DNA from: Spirochaetia bacterium
GTDB lineage: Bacteria > Spirochaetota > Spirochaetia > Treponematales > Breznakiellaceae
Direction: 5' to 3'
Assembly (NCBI GenBank): GCA_025997715.1
Contig: BNUY01000003.1
Coordinates: 1-52,159, forward strand
Length of the DNA: 52,159 nucleotides
The position numbers and the translations under genes were made by a program. The notes beneath the pieces were generated by a model that did no database searches, had not been told where the DNA came from, and saw only the letters and a list, made by a program, of their open reading frames with translations. Positions 8,010 through 15,510 of the stretch are shown one piece after another (the stretch's first letter is position 1; every line of letters begins with the position of its first letter).

Positions 8010-8726
8010 ATGGATAAAAATCCCAGACTGCACTGGCAGGAACGGCTTGACTGTACCGCCGATCCCGGCAGTTTTAAGGAGCTCGACCCGGGGCTGGAAT
8101 CGAAAAACCCCATCGGCTTTCCCGACTACGAAGGCAAAATCAGCGCGCTGCAAAAGAGCTGCAATACGAAAGATGCGGTGGTTACCGGTGTTTGTACCAT
8201 AAACAGCTTTCCTGCGGTGCTGGGCATTATGGACAGCTACTTTATGATGGGCAGCATGGGCAGCGTGGTGGGGGAAAAGATCACCCGTGCCCTGGAATAC
8301 GGGACCGCGCATACATTACCGGTCATCATCTTTACCACCTCCGGAGGCGCCCGTATGCAGGAGGGGATCTTCTCCCTGATGCAGATGGCCAAAACCTCCG
8401 CCGCCGTGGCCCGGCATAACGCGGCGGGGCAGCTCTACATATCGGTGATCACCGACCCCACCACCGGCGGGGTTACCGCGTCCTTCGCCTCTTTGGGTGA
8501 CATCATCATTGCCGAGCCGGGGGCGCTCATCGGCTTTGCGGGGAAGCGGGTTATCGAGGACACCATCGGCCAGAAACTCCCCGAGCGGTTCCAGACTGCG
8601 GAGTTCATGCAGGAAAAGGGCTTCATAGACACCATCGTGCCCCGGAATGAAATACGGACGGTGCTGGCACGATTTTTGAAGATGCACCTCCCTGGTGCAC
8701 TGCATCAACATAAGGAGGCGGTATAA
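8010..8726 (+). CDS. accD: Acetyl-CoA carboxylase carboxyltransferase beta subunit, no zinc ribbon
   Basis: AccD transfers the carboxyl group from carboxybiotin to acetyl-CoA with AccA, the committed step of fatty acid synthesis. The crotonase-like core is intact (TTSGGARMQEG, DPTTGGVTASFA, AEPGALIGFAGKRVI). The family normally begins with a CxxC...CxxC zinc ribbon of roughly 50 residues. This 238-residue protein instead starts at DPGSFKELD, just after where the ribbon should end. GGAGG lies about 8 nt before the ATG, and upstream sequence shows no CxxC-coding frame. Its TAA shares one base with the ATG of accA. A GACAAA...TTTGTC palindrome at 7921-7941 may be an operator. Confidence 0.9.
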   Translation: MDKNPRLHWQERLDCTADPGSFKELDPGLESKNPIGFPDYEGKISALQKSCNTKDAVVTGVCTINSFPAVLGIMDSYFMMGSMGSVVGEKITRALEYGTAHTLPVIIFTTSGGARMQEGIFSLMQMAKTSAAVARHNAAGQLYISVITDPTTGGVTASFASLGDIIIAEPGALIGFAGKRVIEDTIGQKLPERFQTAEFMQEKGFIDTIVPRNEIRTVLARFLKMHLPGALHQHKEAV

Positions 8727-9541
8727 TGGCGCTCACGGTTGTACAACGGCTTGAACAGCTCCGGGGTCTGGGACGGCCCACGGTAAACGACTATATTCCC
8801 CTAATCTTTCAGGACTTCACCGAGCTCCACGGGGACCGTTACTTTGGCGACGACCCGGCCATCCTCGGGGGCCTGGCGTACCTGGCAGGGCAGCCCGTAA
8901 CGGTGATCGGCCAAGTCCGGGCGCGGGACATCGAGGAATTCAAGCGGGTGAACTTTTCCATGCCCCACCCCGAGGGCTACCGCAAGGCGCTGCGGCTGGT
9001 AAAGCAGGCGGAAAAATTCCACCGCCCGGTGATCACCTTCATCGACACCCCCGGCGCATTTCCCGGCCTCGGCGCGGAAGAACGGGGGCAGGGCGAGGCC
9101 ATTGCCCGGAACCTCCAGGAGTTCTCCAACGCCAAAACCCCAATCATCGGCGTAGTCCTGGGCGAAGGCGGCTCCGGGGGCGCATTGGCCCTGGGGGTCT
9201 GCGACGATATTGCCATGCTGGAAAACGCCCTCTACTCGGTCATCTCACCCCGGGGCTTCGCATCAATACTGTGGAAGGACGGTAACCGGGAAAAAGAGGC
9301 TGCGGAACTAATGAAAATCTGCGCCGACGATCTCCATTCCTTCGGCATCTGCGACAAAGTTATAGCCGAACCCCCCGATGGCGCAAGAAGCGATATACCG
9401 CTTACGGCGAAGAACATTGCGGACTATCTGGTGGATGTGGTAAAGAAGTATTCAGCCCTGGACACCACTACGCTGCTGGAAAAGCGGTACCAAAAGTTCC
9501 GGGCCATGGGTGAGTTTAGGGAAGCCATGCACTTAGATTAG
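8726..9541 (+). CDS. accA: Acetyl-CoA carboxylase carboxyltransferase alpha subunit
   Basis: The 271-residue protein has the AccA core: LTVVQRLEQLRGLGRPT, FTELHGDRYFGDD, FIDTPGAFPGLGAEERGQGEAIA and GEGGSGGALALGV. It forms the carboxyltransferase with AccD, encoded immediately upstream with a 1-bp start/stop overlap. The usual family length is about 315-320 residues. The missing part is the N-terminal helical segment, so both subunits are N-terminally short here. The ribosome-binding site AGGAGG lies within the end of accD. The stop is followed within 6 bp by hairpin R2 copy 1. Confidence 0.92.
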   Translation: MALTVVQRLEQLRGLGRPTVNDYIPLIFQDFTELHGDRYFGDDPAILGGLAYLAGQPVTVIGQVRARDIEEFKRVNFSMPHPEGYRKALRLVKQAEKFHRPVITFIDTPGAFPGLGAEERGQGEAIARNLQEFSNAKTPIIGVVLGEGGSGGALALGVCDDIAMLENALYSVISPRGFASILWKDGNREKEAAELMKICADDLHSFGICDKVIAEPPDGARSDIPLTAKNIADYLVDVVKKYSALDTTTLLEKRYQKFRAMGEFREAMHLD

Positions 9542-9546
9542 TGCCG

Positions 9547-9667
9547 GAAAGCACGCAAGAGGGATTTGGCGGTGGGGCCTGTCAGTGGAAAAGGTGGAGC
9601 CTCCCCAGAGGGTCCCTTCCACCTTTTCCACTGACGCCCACAATACAATTTGCGGCTGCGTGCTTTC
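9547..9667 (+). repeat. R2 hairpin element, copy 1
   Basis: Outer arms GAAAGCACGCA (9547-9557) and TGCGTGCTTTC (9657-9667) enclose an inner perfect 18-bp stem, 9581-9598 with 9618-9635 (GTCAGTGGAAAAGGTGGA). It starts 6 bp after the accA stop. Differences from copy 2 are compensated on the opposite arm. Confidence 0.85.
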
Positions 9668-9772
9668 TCATATGTGGAGGTGCATGGCTTCCCCACTTTG
9701 CGCACGGGATTATGCGGGGGGCTTCGCCACTGTATACGCGGAGCATACTTTGCAGGATGCATTCTCACTCTT

Positions 9773-10038
9773 AGTTCGGCGATATAATGCAGGCACAGCG
9801 GTAAGAAAAGGACGTGACAGGCCGAATGTATTTCCCTCTCAGTTCGGCGATATAATGCAGGCGCAACGGGAAAAAAAGGGCGTGACGGGCCGAATGCATT
9901 TCCCTCTCAGTTCGGCGATATAATGCAGGCGCAGCGGGGAAAAAGGGGCGTGGAGGGTCGAATGCATTTTCACACTCAGTTCGGCGATATAATGGCGGCG
10001 CAGCGGGAAGAAAGGGGCGTGGTGGGCCGAATGCATCC
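9773..10038 (+). repeat. Tandem array of four ~68-bp units (R1 5' part, copy 1)
   Basis: Units start at 9773, 9841, 9909 and 9978 with AGTTCGGCGATATAATG and end in GCCGAATGCATTTCCC-like sequence. Periods are 68, 68 and 69 bp. Every unit carries a TATAAT hexamer. Frames through it encode only low-complexity peptide and are not considered genes. Confidence 0.85.
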
Positions 10039-10139
10039 GGTTTCCCTGCGGACGGAGACTCTTTGGGCCCCCTGGGGCCGAGGCTCCGGGAGCAGACTCC
10101 CCGGCTAGCATGAGCGCCCGGCATGCCCCTTTCTTCCCG
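10004..10139 (+). repeat. R1 3' module with bracketing stem, copy 1
   Basis: CGGGAAGAAAGGGGC at 10004-10018 pairs perfectly with 10125-10139. Between them lie smaller G/C-rich hairpins (GGGGCCCCCTGGGGCC-like and GCTCCGGGAGC). It ends about 17 bp before the stop codon of the convergent acyl-CoA synthetase gene. Confidence 0.8.
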
Positions 10140-10155
10140 GCTTTGCCGACACAGC

Positions 10156-11904
10156 TTAGTTCTCGTAGCTCTTATACATAAACCGGCGTATCTTCTGCTG
10201 GGCGTTCTTTTCAAAGGGCTCCCGGCGGAGGGCAAAGCCGCTAATTTTTTTATACCCCGGTAAGCTACGGTTCACCGCTTCTATTTCCTTTTTCATCAAA
10301 TCGAAAATAAAGCTGTCGTCCAATGTTTTACCCGGATGATCCTGCTCCAGGGCTTCCAAGTTGGGCACCGCCACGGCGAAGATCTCCTCCCCGCCATAGT
10401 CCGGCTCCTTCCGGCCCAGCACCAGAATCTCCGCGATAACCCGTGACCCGTCAAAGTGGGCTTCAATTTCCTCGGGGTAGACATTCTTGCCCCCGGAACT
10501 GACGATGAGGTTCTTCTTTCTGCCGTTGATGTAGATAAAGCCCTGTTCGTCAATAAAGCCCAGGTCCCCGGTCTTGAGCCAACCGTCTTCAGTAAAGGTC
10601 TCCGCCGTAGCTTCGGGGTTTTCGTAGTACCCAAGCATGAGGGAGGGGGATTTTACCGCAATCTCCCCGATGCCCTCTTCGTTCTTATCAAGGATCTTCA
10701 CCTCGGTGTACTTTACCGGCAGGCCCACAGAAACGTTGTTTTTATGCCAGGGGGTACTCACGCTGATCAGGGGGCCGTTTTCGCTCATGCCGTAGCCGTG
10801 AACCATGTTAAAGCCCAGGGAATCAAAAAAATCCGCCGTTTTGGGGCTCAGGGGGCCGCCACCGGCAACCATTATCCGAATGGAAGCAAGCCCGGTCTTT
10901 TTACGGATAAACTTAAACACCCTCTGGCCGAATTGATAGTTCCCTTTTTTGGCCTTTTCCAGGGCTATTTTCCGCAGGGGGTCCAGGATTGCCCGCAAAA
11001 TTCCCGGCAGCGCATTGTAGCCATTCGCAATTCCCGCCATCACCTTATCGTAGAGCAGGGGTACGGCGATGAGGAATGTCCCCCCGGCGTCGCGGATATC
11101 GTCGATGACCACCTTCCCCACCAGCTTATCCACAATGAGGATGGCGGCTCCCACGGAAAGGGGGGAAATAAAGGAACAGGTGGTAGGATAGGTATGGTGC
11201 AAGGGAAGGACATTGACGAACACATCAGAGGGATAGGCCCGCAGGGAACGAATAGCGGCGTTGGCATTGGCGATGATCCCCTTGTGGCTCAGGGTAACCC
11301 CCTTGGCAAAGCCGGTAGTACCGGAAGTGAACACGATTGACGCCGGATCAGATTCGGCGATTTCCGCCGCCGCGGGAAGTTGGCGCCCCGCATCCGCGCC
11401 AAAGGCTTCAAAAAAATTCGCCCCCTCCTGGCTGATACAGACCGCCGCCTTGAGGGTTATACCCTGGGCAGGCAAATCTGCGGCATAGTCCCGTTTCCGG
11501 CCGGAATAAAAAAATGCCCCCGCCTTGGTTATCTTCAATATATTGGTACATTCCTTTTCGGAAACAAGGAAGTCGATGGGTACGATGACCAGCCCCGCTA
11601 TCACCGCGCCAAGCCAGACGGCGATCCACTCGGGACGGTTTTCCGACCAGAGGGCAACCCTGTCGCCCTTGACGAGCCCCGCAGCCAGGAGCCCCCGGCC
11701 AATACGGCGGCTTTCCAGAGCCAGCCGGGAAAAGGACCATTGGGTGAATTCTTTCTGCTTACCGGACCGGTAAAATAGAGCGATCTTACTGCCCCACCGG
11801 GTGGAGAGGTCCTCAAGCCACTCGGAAAAATGGTGATAAGGCATATCGGGCCAATCGGCGATATAATCTTCTGGTTTAAGCATCGTTACTCCTCTAAACA
11901 TCAT
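10156..11904 (-). CDS. Long-chain acyl-CoA synthetase / AMP-dependent ligase
   Basis: The 582-residue ANL-superfamily enzyme shows the AMP-binding P-loop SIVFTSGTTGFAKGVTLSH near residues 190-208, the GYGMSENGP adenine-binding motif, the hinge TGDLGFIDEQGFIYINGRKKNLI and a C-terminal lysine region. It activates a carboxylic acid, probably a fatty acid, to its CoA thioester via an acyl-adenylate. ATG at 11904 is preceded by AGGAG. The base at 11904 is shared with the stop of the upstream diguanylate cyclase gene, so the two are cotranscribed. The substrate chain length is not readable. Confidence 0.88.
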   Translation of the reverse strand: MMFRGVTMLKPEDYIADWPDMPYHHFSEWLEDLSTRWGSKIALFYRSGKQKEFTQWSFSRLALESRRIGRGLLAAGLVKGDRVALWSENRPEWIAVWLGAVIAGLVIVPIDFLVSEKECTNILKITKAGAFFYSGRKRDYAADLPAQGITLKAAVCISQEGANFFEAFGADAGRQLPAAAEIAESDPASIVFTSGTTGFAKGVTLSHKGIIANANAAIRSLRAYPSDVFVNVLPLHHTYPTTCSFISPLSVGAAILIVDKLVGKVVIDDIRDAGGTFLIAVPLLYDKVMAGIANGYNALPGILRAILDPLRKIALEKAKKGNYQFGQRVFKFIRKKTGLASIRIMVAGGGPLSPKTADFFDSLGFNMVHGYGMSENGPLISVSTPWHKNNVSVGLPVKYTEVKILDKNEEGIGEIAVKSPSLMLGYYENPEATAETFTEDGWLKTGDLGFIDEQGFIYINGRKKNLIVSSGGKNVYPEEIEAHFDGSRVIAEILVLGRKEPDYGGEEIFAVAVPNLEALEQDHPGKTLDDSFIFDLMKKEIEAVNRSLPGYKKISGFALRREPFEKNAQQKIRRFMYKSYEN

Positions 11905-13319
11905 TAGGTACTCAGGCGGAATCCGTGTTTTCCGTTCTTTTTGACTTCATACATGGCCATGTCCGCCGCGTAAATAAGTTCTTCCGCTGTTTTTTTCTTC
12001 AGGGGGACCGCCCCTGCGCTGATACCGCAGATAATCGAATTGCCGTCGATCCGCCACTCGGTGGAAAACCGGTTCAGCAGCATCTCCCGGATACGGCCCA
12101 GATCATCCTCGGTTCTATTTTCGGCAACAATAACAAATTCATCACCGCCGTACCGGTAGGGCATGCCCAGGGTCCTGTTTTCGCTCAGCAGGTAATGGCC
12201 GATTTGCCGCAGCAGGGCATCCCCCAGCAAATGACCGTGGGTGTCATTTGCCTCCTTGAAATCATCCAGATCGATGAATATCAGGTAGCCTATTCCCTGG
12301 TCCGGGACCGCTCTGTTTAACATCTTATTCAGGTCCTCAATCAATTTTCCCCGGTTTGGCAGGGCTGTCAGGGCGTCACATTCCGCCATGCGGCGCACCA
12401 GCATTTCATTATACTTATTCTCCGTAATATTGATACTGCTTACTACATGGGCAAGCCGGCCGTCAACCCATCTAATGGCGGCGTTCACCATCCTGAACCA
12501 GGAACCATCGCTGGGGTGCTGCATATCCCAGGTATAGGCCTGGGTGGGGTTCCCCTTCGCATCCACCAGCTTGTCCTTGGGACAAAACTCACACTCCCCT
12601 GTTCTTATGGGGTAAAGGGCTTTCCAACAGGGCATACCCAGCAGCTTCTCCATCCCGCCCCGGGAAACGGCGCGGGATTCGTTGATAAAGAGCAGTTCAT
12701 GGGTGTAGAAGTCGTTGACGTACATTTCAACACCCGCCTTATCAATCAGGTTCCGCAGGGATGAATAGGCATATTCCAGCCGTTTCTGGTAGACCCGCAT
12801 CTTGATATGCCCCGCAAGTACCGAAAGTACCGCATCGGCGTCAACGATTTGCCGACCGCTCAGCCGGATAGGATGCCGCCGGTCCAACATGCCGATAAGC
12901 GCGACGGGTTCCTTCTGCTCAATAAAAATAGGGATCATGACCAGGGTTTTGGCGGAAAATAGTTCCAGAAACTTGGCGCCCAGCTTGGTTTTTCGGGATT
13001 TTAGATAGACGATTCCTCTCTGCCTCCGGGTCAATTCTTCTAAATCAGGTTCACTCAAATGATCCTGTAGAACCAGGGTTGAGGACAGCCCCGCCTCGGG
13101 AGCGCGGTAATGTTCAAAAAGATGAAAAACCTTGGCATGATCCGCCTCATACACGAAGGCGCCGAAAAAACCAAAAAAATCAGAGGTATCCTTTAAAATA
13201 CCCGAAATGGACCGGTTGGGGTCCTTGTAGGCGCTTAATTGCCTGAATATACGGACAAACAGATCCTTTTCCTGTTCCAGCTCACTGACCTGCAAATCCT
13301 TTTCTACCAACTTCTCCAT
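11904..13319 (-). CDS. GAF-PAS-GGDEF diguanylate cyclase
   Basis: The 471-residue cytosolic sensor has a short N-terminal coiled coil, a GAF-like domain (about 30-175), a PAS domain (about 190-300) and a GGDEF domain (about 305-470) with an intact GGDEF at 391-395, so it should make c-di-GMP. The inhibitory I-site upstream, normally RxxD, reads RTLG here, which suggests no product inhibition. The PAS domain carries C231, C243 and C246 (CWKALYP...GECEFC), a possible metal or redox-sensing cluster. GAAGGA lies close before the ATG. It is the first gene of an operon with an acyl-CoA synthetase. Confidence 0.88.
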   Translation of the reverse strand: MEKLVEKDLQVSELEQEKDLFVRIFRQLSAYKDPNRSISGILKDTSDFFGFFGAFVYEADHAKVFHLFEHYRAPEAGLSSTLVLQDHLSEPDLEELTRRQRGIVYLKSRKTKLGAKFLELFSAKTLVMIPIFIEQKEPVALIGMLDRRHPIRLSGRQIVDADAVLSVLAGHIKMRVYQKRLEYAYSSLRNLIDKAGVEMYVNDFYTHELLFINESRAVSRGGMEKLLGMPCWKALYPIRTGECEFCPKDKLVDAKGNPTQAYTWDMQHPSDGSWFRMVNAAIRWVDGRLAHVVSSINITENKYNEMLVRRMAECDALTALPNRGKLIEDLNKMLNRAVPDQGIGYLIFIDLDDFKEANDTHGHLLGDALLRQIGHYLLSENRTLGMPYRYGGDEFVIVAENRTEDDLGRIREMLLNRFSTEWRIDGNSIICGISAGAVPLKKKTAEELIYAADMAMYEVKKNGKHGFRLST

Positions 13320-13412
13320 ACAATCCTTCTTTATCGGTCAAGTATACTACATTTTAAGAAAAACAAGTATATTTTTCTTGTTTTCTGTGGAAATCGTAGA
13401 TATAGGGAGCAG

Positions 13413-13442
13413 TGGACGCAACGGGGTTTCCCGGCGTATAGT
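13413..13442 (+). promoter_or_regulatory. Promoter of membrane protein gene, predicted leaderless
   Basis: TGGACG, 18 nt, then TATAGT at 13437-13442, then 5 nt to the ATG at 13448. No Shine-Dalgarno sequence is present. Confidence 0.5.
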
Positions 13443-13447
13443 AACCC

Positions 13448-14221
13448 ATGGTTGGATTCCTCATAAAAAAAACCTTTTATGATCTCTGGGACAATCTCTT
13501 CAAGGTAGTCCTGCTGAACCTGGTATTCCTTGCCTTTTTTGCCGCTGCGCTTCTCATCCCCCCCCTATTTGAATCCATCCCTTCCGTATCAATGGCGCTC
13601 CTGGCGCTCGGCATAGTTTGGTGCTTTGTCTACCTTTCCGGCGCCGCCCTGACCCTCAAGGCCCTATCGGATTACCGTTCCTTTGGGTTCGGGGACTTCC
13701 TCGGCAGCCTTAAATCCGCCTGGCCCGCAGGGCTCCTGTTGGGCATCCTTTTTATCCTGGGATTTCTCCTGGTAAGGGTGATTATCCCCTTTTATTTCAG
13801 CATGGAATCTTTTTTCGGACTCCTTCTGGGGACCCTCCTCTTCTGGACCCTGCTGGTAGGAATCCTGGCCCTGCAATTCTACTTCCCCATCCGCTCCCGG
13901 CTGGACACCAAGCTCCCCAAAATTATAAAAAAATGTTTCCTCATCTTCCTTGACAACACCCCCTTCTGCATCCTGATTTTTCTCATCTCCCTGATTACCC
14001 TCGCAATTTCCCTGCCCCTGCTCCTGCTTATCCCCGGCCCCGGCGGTCTGCTCCTCTTTCTTGATGAAGCCCTCCGGCTCCGCATCTTCAAGTACGATTG
14101 GCTTGAGGCTAACCCGAACGCGGACCGCCGGAGAATTCCCTGGGATGCTTTACTTATCGAAGAGCGCGAGAAAACCGGAAGCCGGACGCTGAAGGGGCTG
14201 ATATTCCCTTGGAAAGATTAA
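13448..14221 (+). CDS. Polytopic membrane protein of unknown function
   Basis: The 257-residue protein has about five to six hydrophobic segments (roughly 20-40, 45-70, 88-115, 118-145, 168-205) and a hydrophilic C-terminal tail of about 50 residues. It starts MVGFLIKKTFYDLWDNLFKVV, typical of small spirochaetal inner-membrane proteins of the DUF624/YesL-like or YIP-like sort; I cannot assign a family with confidence. No ribosome-binding site precedes the ATG, and a -10 box 5 nt away suggests a leaderless transcript. It is divergent from the diguanylate cyclase gene and is followed by R2 copy 2. Confidence 0.7.
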   Translation: MVGFLIKKTFYDLWDNLFKVVLLNLVFLAFFAAALLIPPLFESIPSVSMALLALGIVWCFVYLSGAALTLKALSDYRSFGFGDFLGSLKSAWPAGLLLGILFILGFLLVRVIIPFYFSMESFFGLLLGTLLFWTLLVGILALQFYFPIRSRLDTKLPKIIKKCFLIFLDNTPFCILIFLISLITLAISLPLLLLIPGPGGLLLFLDEALRLRIFKYDWLEANPNADRRRIPWDALLIEEREKTGSRTLKGLIFPWKD

Positions 14222-14258
14222 CGGGGGGGGAAGCCATGCGCCGGTTTGCTTAGTCTCC

Positions 14259-14381
14259 GGAAGCACGCAAGAGGAATTTTGTAGTGGGTCCTGTCAGTAG
14301 GAAGAGATGGGGCCCCTCCGGGGGCGCCTCCCCATCTCTTCCTACTGACACCCACAATACAATTTGTGGCTGCGTGCTTCC
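14259..14381 (+). repeat. R2 hairpin element, copy 2
   Basis: Outer arms GGAAGCACGCA (14259-14269) and TGCGTGCTTCC (14371-14381). The inner stem of 20 perfect bp pairs 14293-14312 with 14330-14349 (GTCAGTAGGAAGAGATGGGG). Compared with copy 1 the stem sequence changes on both arms, keeping pairing. Confidence 0.85.
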
Positions 14382-14690
14382 TCATATATGGGGGCGGCGC
14401 ATGGCTTCCCCTCTTGCGCGTTGAATATTGTTGTACTAAATACGTTCAGTTCAGCAATATAATGGCGGCGCAACGCGTTACCGACTGTGTGCTTCCTCAT
14501 ATATGGGGACGCAGGGCTTCCCCGCTTGTGCGCTGAATATTGTTGTACTAAATACGTTCAGTTCAGCAATATAATGGCAGCGCAACGCGTTACCGACTGT
14601 GTACTTCCTCATATATGGGGACGCAGGGCTTCCCCCATTGTGCGCTGAATATTGTTGTACTAAATACGTTCAGTTCAGCGATATAATGGC
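14375..14690 (+). repeat. Tandem array of ~112-115-bp units (R1 5' part, copy 2)
   Basis: Units beginning near CTTCCTCATATATGGGG recur at about 14375, 14490 and 14602. Each contains GCTGAATATTGTTGTAC, then TTCAGTTCAGCAATATAATGG. The last unit switches into the R1 3' module. Every unit carries TATAAT. Confidence 0.8.
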
Positions 14691-14697
14691 GGCGCAG

Positions 14698-14834
14698 CGG
14701 GAAAAAAGGGGCGTGACGGGCCGAATGCATTTGGGTCTCTCTGCGTACGGAGACCTATTCGGGCCCCCTGGGGCCGGGCTCCGGGAGCAGGTTCCCCCAA
14801 CAGCATGAGCGCCCGGCATGCCCCTTTCTTCCCG
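14698..14834 (+). repeat. R1 3' module with bracketing stem, copy 2
   Basis: CGGGAAAAAAGGGGC (14698-14712) pairs with 14820-14834 with one mismatch. Internal hairpins include GGTCTC/GAGACC around CTGCGTACG, GGGCCCCCTGGGGCC and GCTCCGGGAGC. It is followed by a terminator and then the stop of the convergent HTH gene. Confidence 0.8.
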
Positions 14835-14856
14835 GCTTTGCCGACAAGGCTTTATC

Positions 14857-14910
14857 GGTAAAAAAAGGCTGCCAAGGATTAATCCCCGGCAGCCTTATCG
14901 TTTTTTTTGT
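14857..14910. terminator. Intrinsic terminator for the HTH gene
   Basis: The stem GGCTGCC/GGCAGCC is flanked by A7 on one side and T8 on the other, so it can act in both directions. It lies just after the stop of the minus-strand HTH gene. Confidence 0.75.
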
Positions 14911-14915
14911 CCCTG

Positions 14916-15446
14916 TTAATTATCCGAAGAGGGAGTCCATGAGGGGACCGGGGACGATTCCGTGGTCCAGGCTGCCGGTTTAGGCGCAGTTTTTCTGGGC
15001 GCTCTTTTGACCGGAGCTTTTTTGGCGTCGGCTTTGGGGGCGGCCTTTTTTGCCGCAGCTTTTTTCGCCGGGGCTTTCTTGGCGGCGGGGGGCCTTCCTC
15101 TTCCCGCAGTTTTTTTACCGGCGGCCTTTTTCGTGCCGGCTTTTTTAGCAGCCGGGACTTTTACCGCTTTGGAAATAGTCTTGAGGACGGCGGCATTCGC
15201 CTTGTCCTTGGCTAATTCGCCCAGTTCGTAGGCGGTTTGCAGGCCAAGCCAGTATTCGGGGGTTTTCCCGAAATACTTGGAAAGACGCTGTGCGAAGGCG
15301 ACGCTGATCCGCAGCTTGTCATTGATTAACAAACGGGCGGCGGAAGGGCTGATCTTGATTCCTTCGGCTAATTGGGTGATAGAAAGATTGTACGCGGCTG
15401 CCTGGGCTTTTACTGCGGCGCCAGGACTTAGAACTGCTTTTGCCAT
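14916..15446 (-). CDS. HigA-like HTH protein fused to a histone-H1-like Lys/Ala tail
   Basis: Residues 1-85 match the HigA/VapI antitoxin-type XRE helix-turn-helix (LSITQLAEGIKISPSAARLLINDK, then the FGKTPEYWLGLQTAYEL motif). Residues about 95-160 are built from AAKKA/PAKKA repeats like the C-terminus of histone H1 and bacterial H1-like proteins, then a Ser/Pro-rich end. No higB-like toxin gene is adjacent. AAGGAG precedes the ATG. A consensus promoter and a 23-bp palindrome at 15511-15533 suggest autoregulation. It probably binds DNA both specifically and nonspecifically; that combination is inference. Confidence 0.8.
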   Translation of the reverse strand: MAKAVLSPGAAVKAQAAAYNLSITQLAEGIKISPSAARLLINDKLRISVAFAQRLSKYFGKTPEYWLGLQTAYELGELAKDKANAAVLKTISKAVKVPAAKKAGTKKAAGKKTAGRGRPPAAKKAPAKKAAAKKAAPKADAKKAPVKRAPRKTAPKPAAWTTESSPVPSWTPSSDN

Positions 15447-15481
15447 TTCAATGTTCTCCTTGAAAAATGTATGATACTATA

Positions 15482-15510
15482 ACTATATCGGTAGAAATTT
15501 ATTTCGTCAA
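15482..15510 (-). promoter_or_regulatory. Promoter of HTH/H1-like gene
   Basis: On the minus strand TTGACG (15505-15510), 17-nt spacer and TATAGT (15482-15487). It lies about 36 nt upstream of the ATG, which has a good ribosome-binding site. Confidence 0.75.

Noticed and set aside
9773..10038. CRISPR array
   Set aside because: The units are repeated over their whole 68 bp with no unique spacers, and no cas genes are nearby.
9771..10235. Minus-strand frame of 154 codons across R1 copy 1 (and similar frames at 9839-10111, 18139-18681, 18362-18784 and 47832-48221)
   Set aside because: They translate the tandem repeat units into low-complexity peptide, run into neighbouring genes and have no ribosome-binding site. 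They are by-products of a stop-poor repeat.
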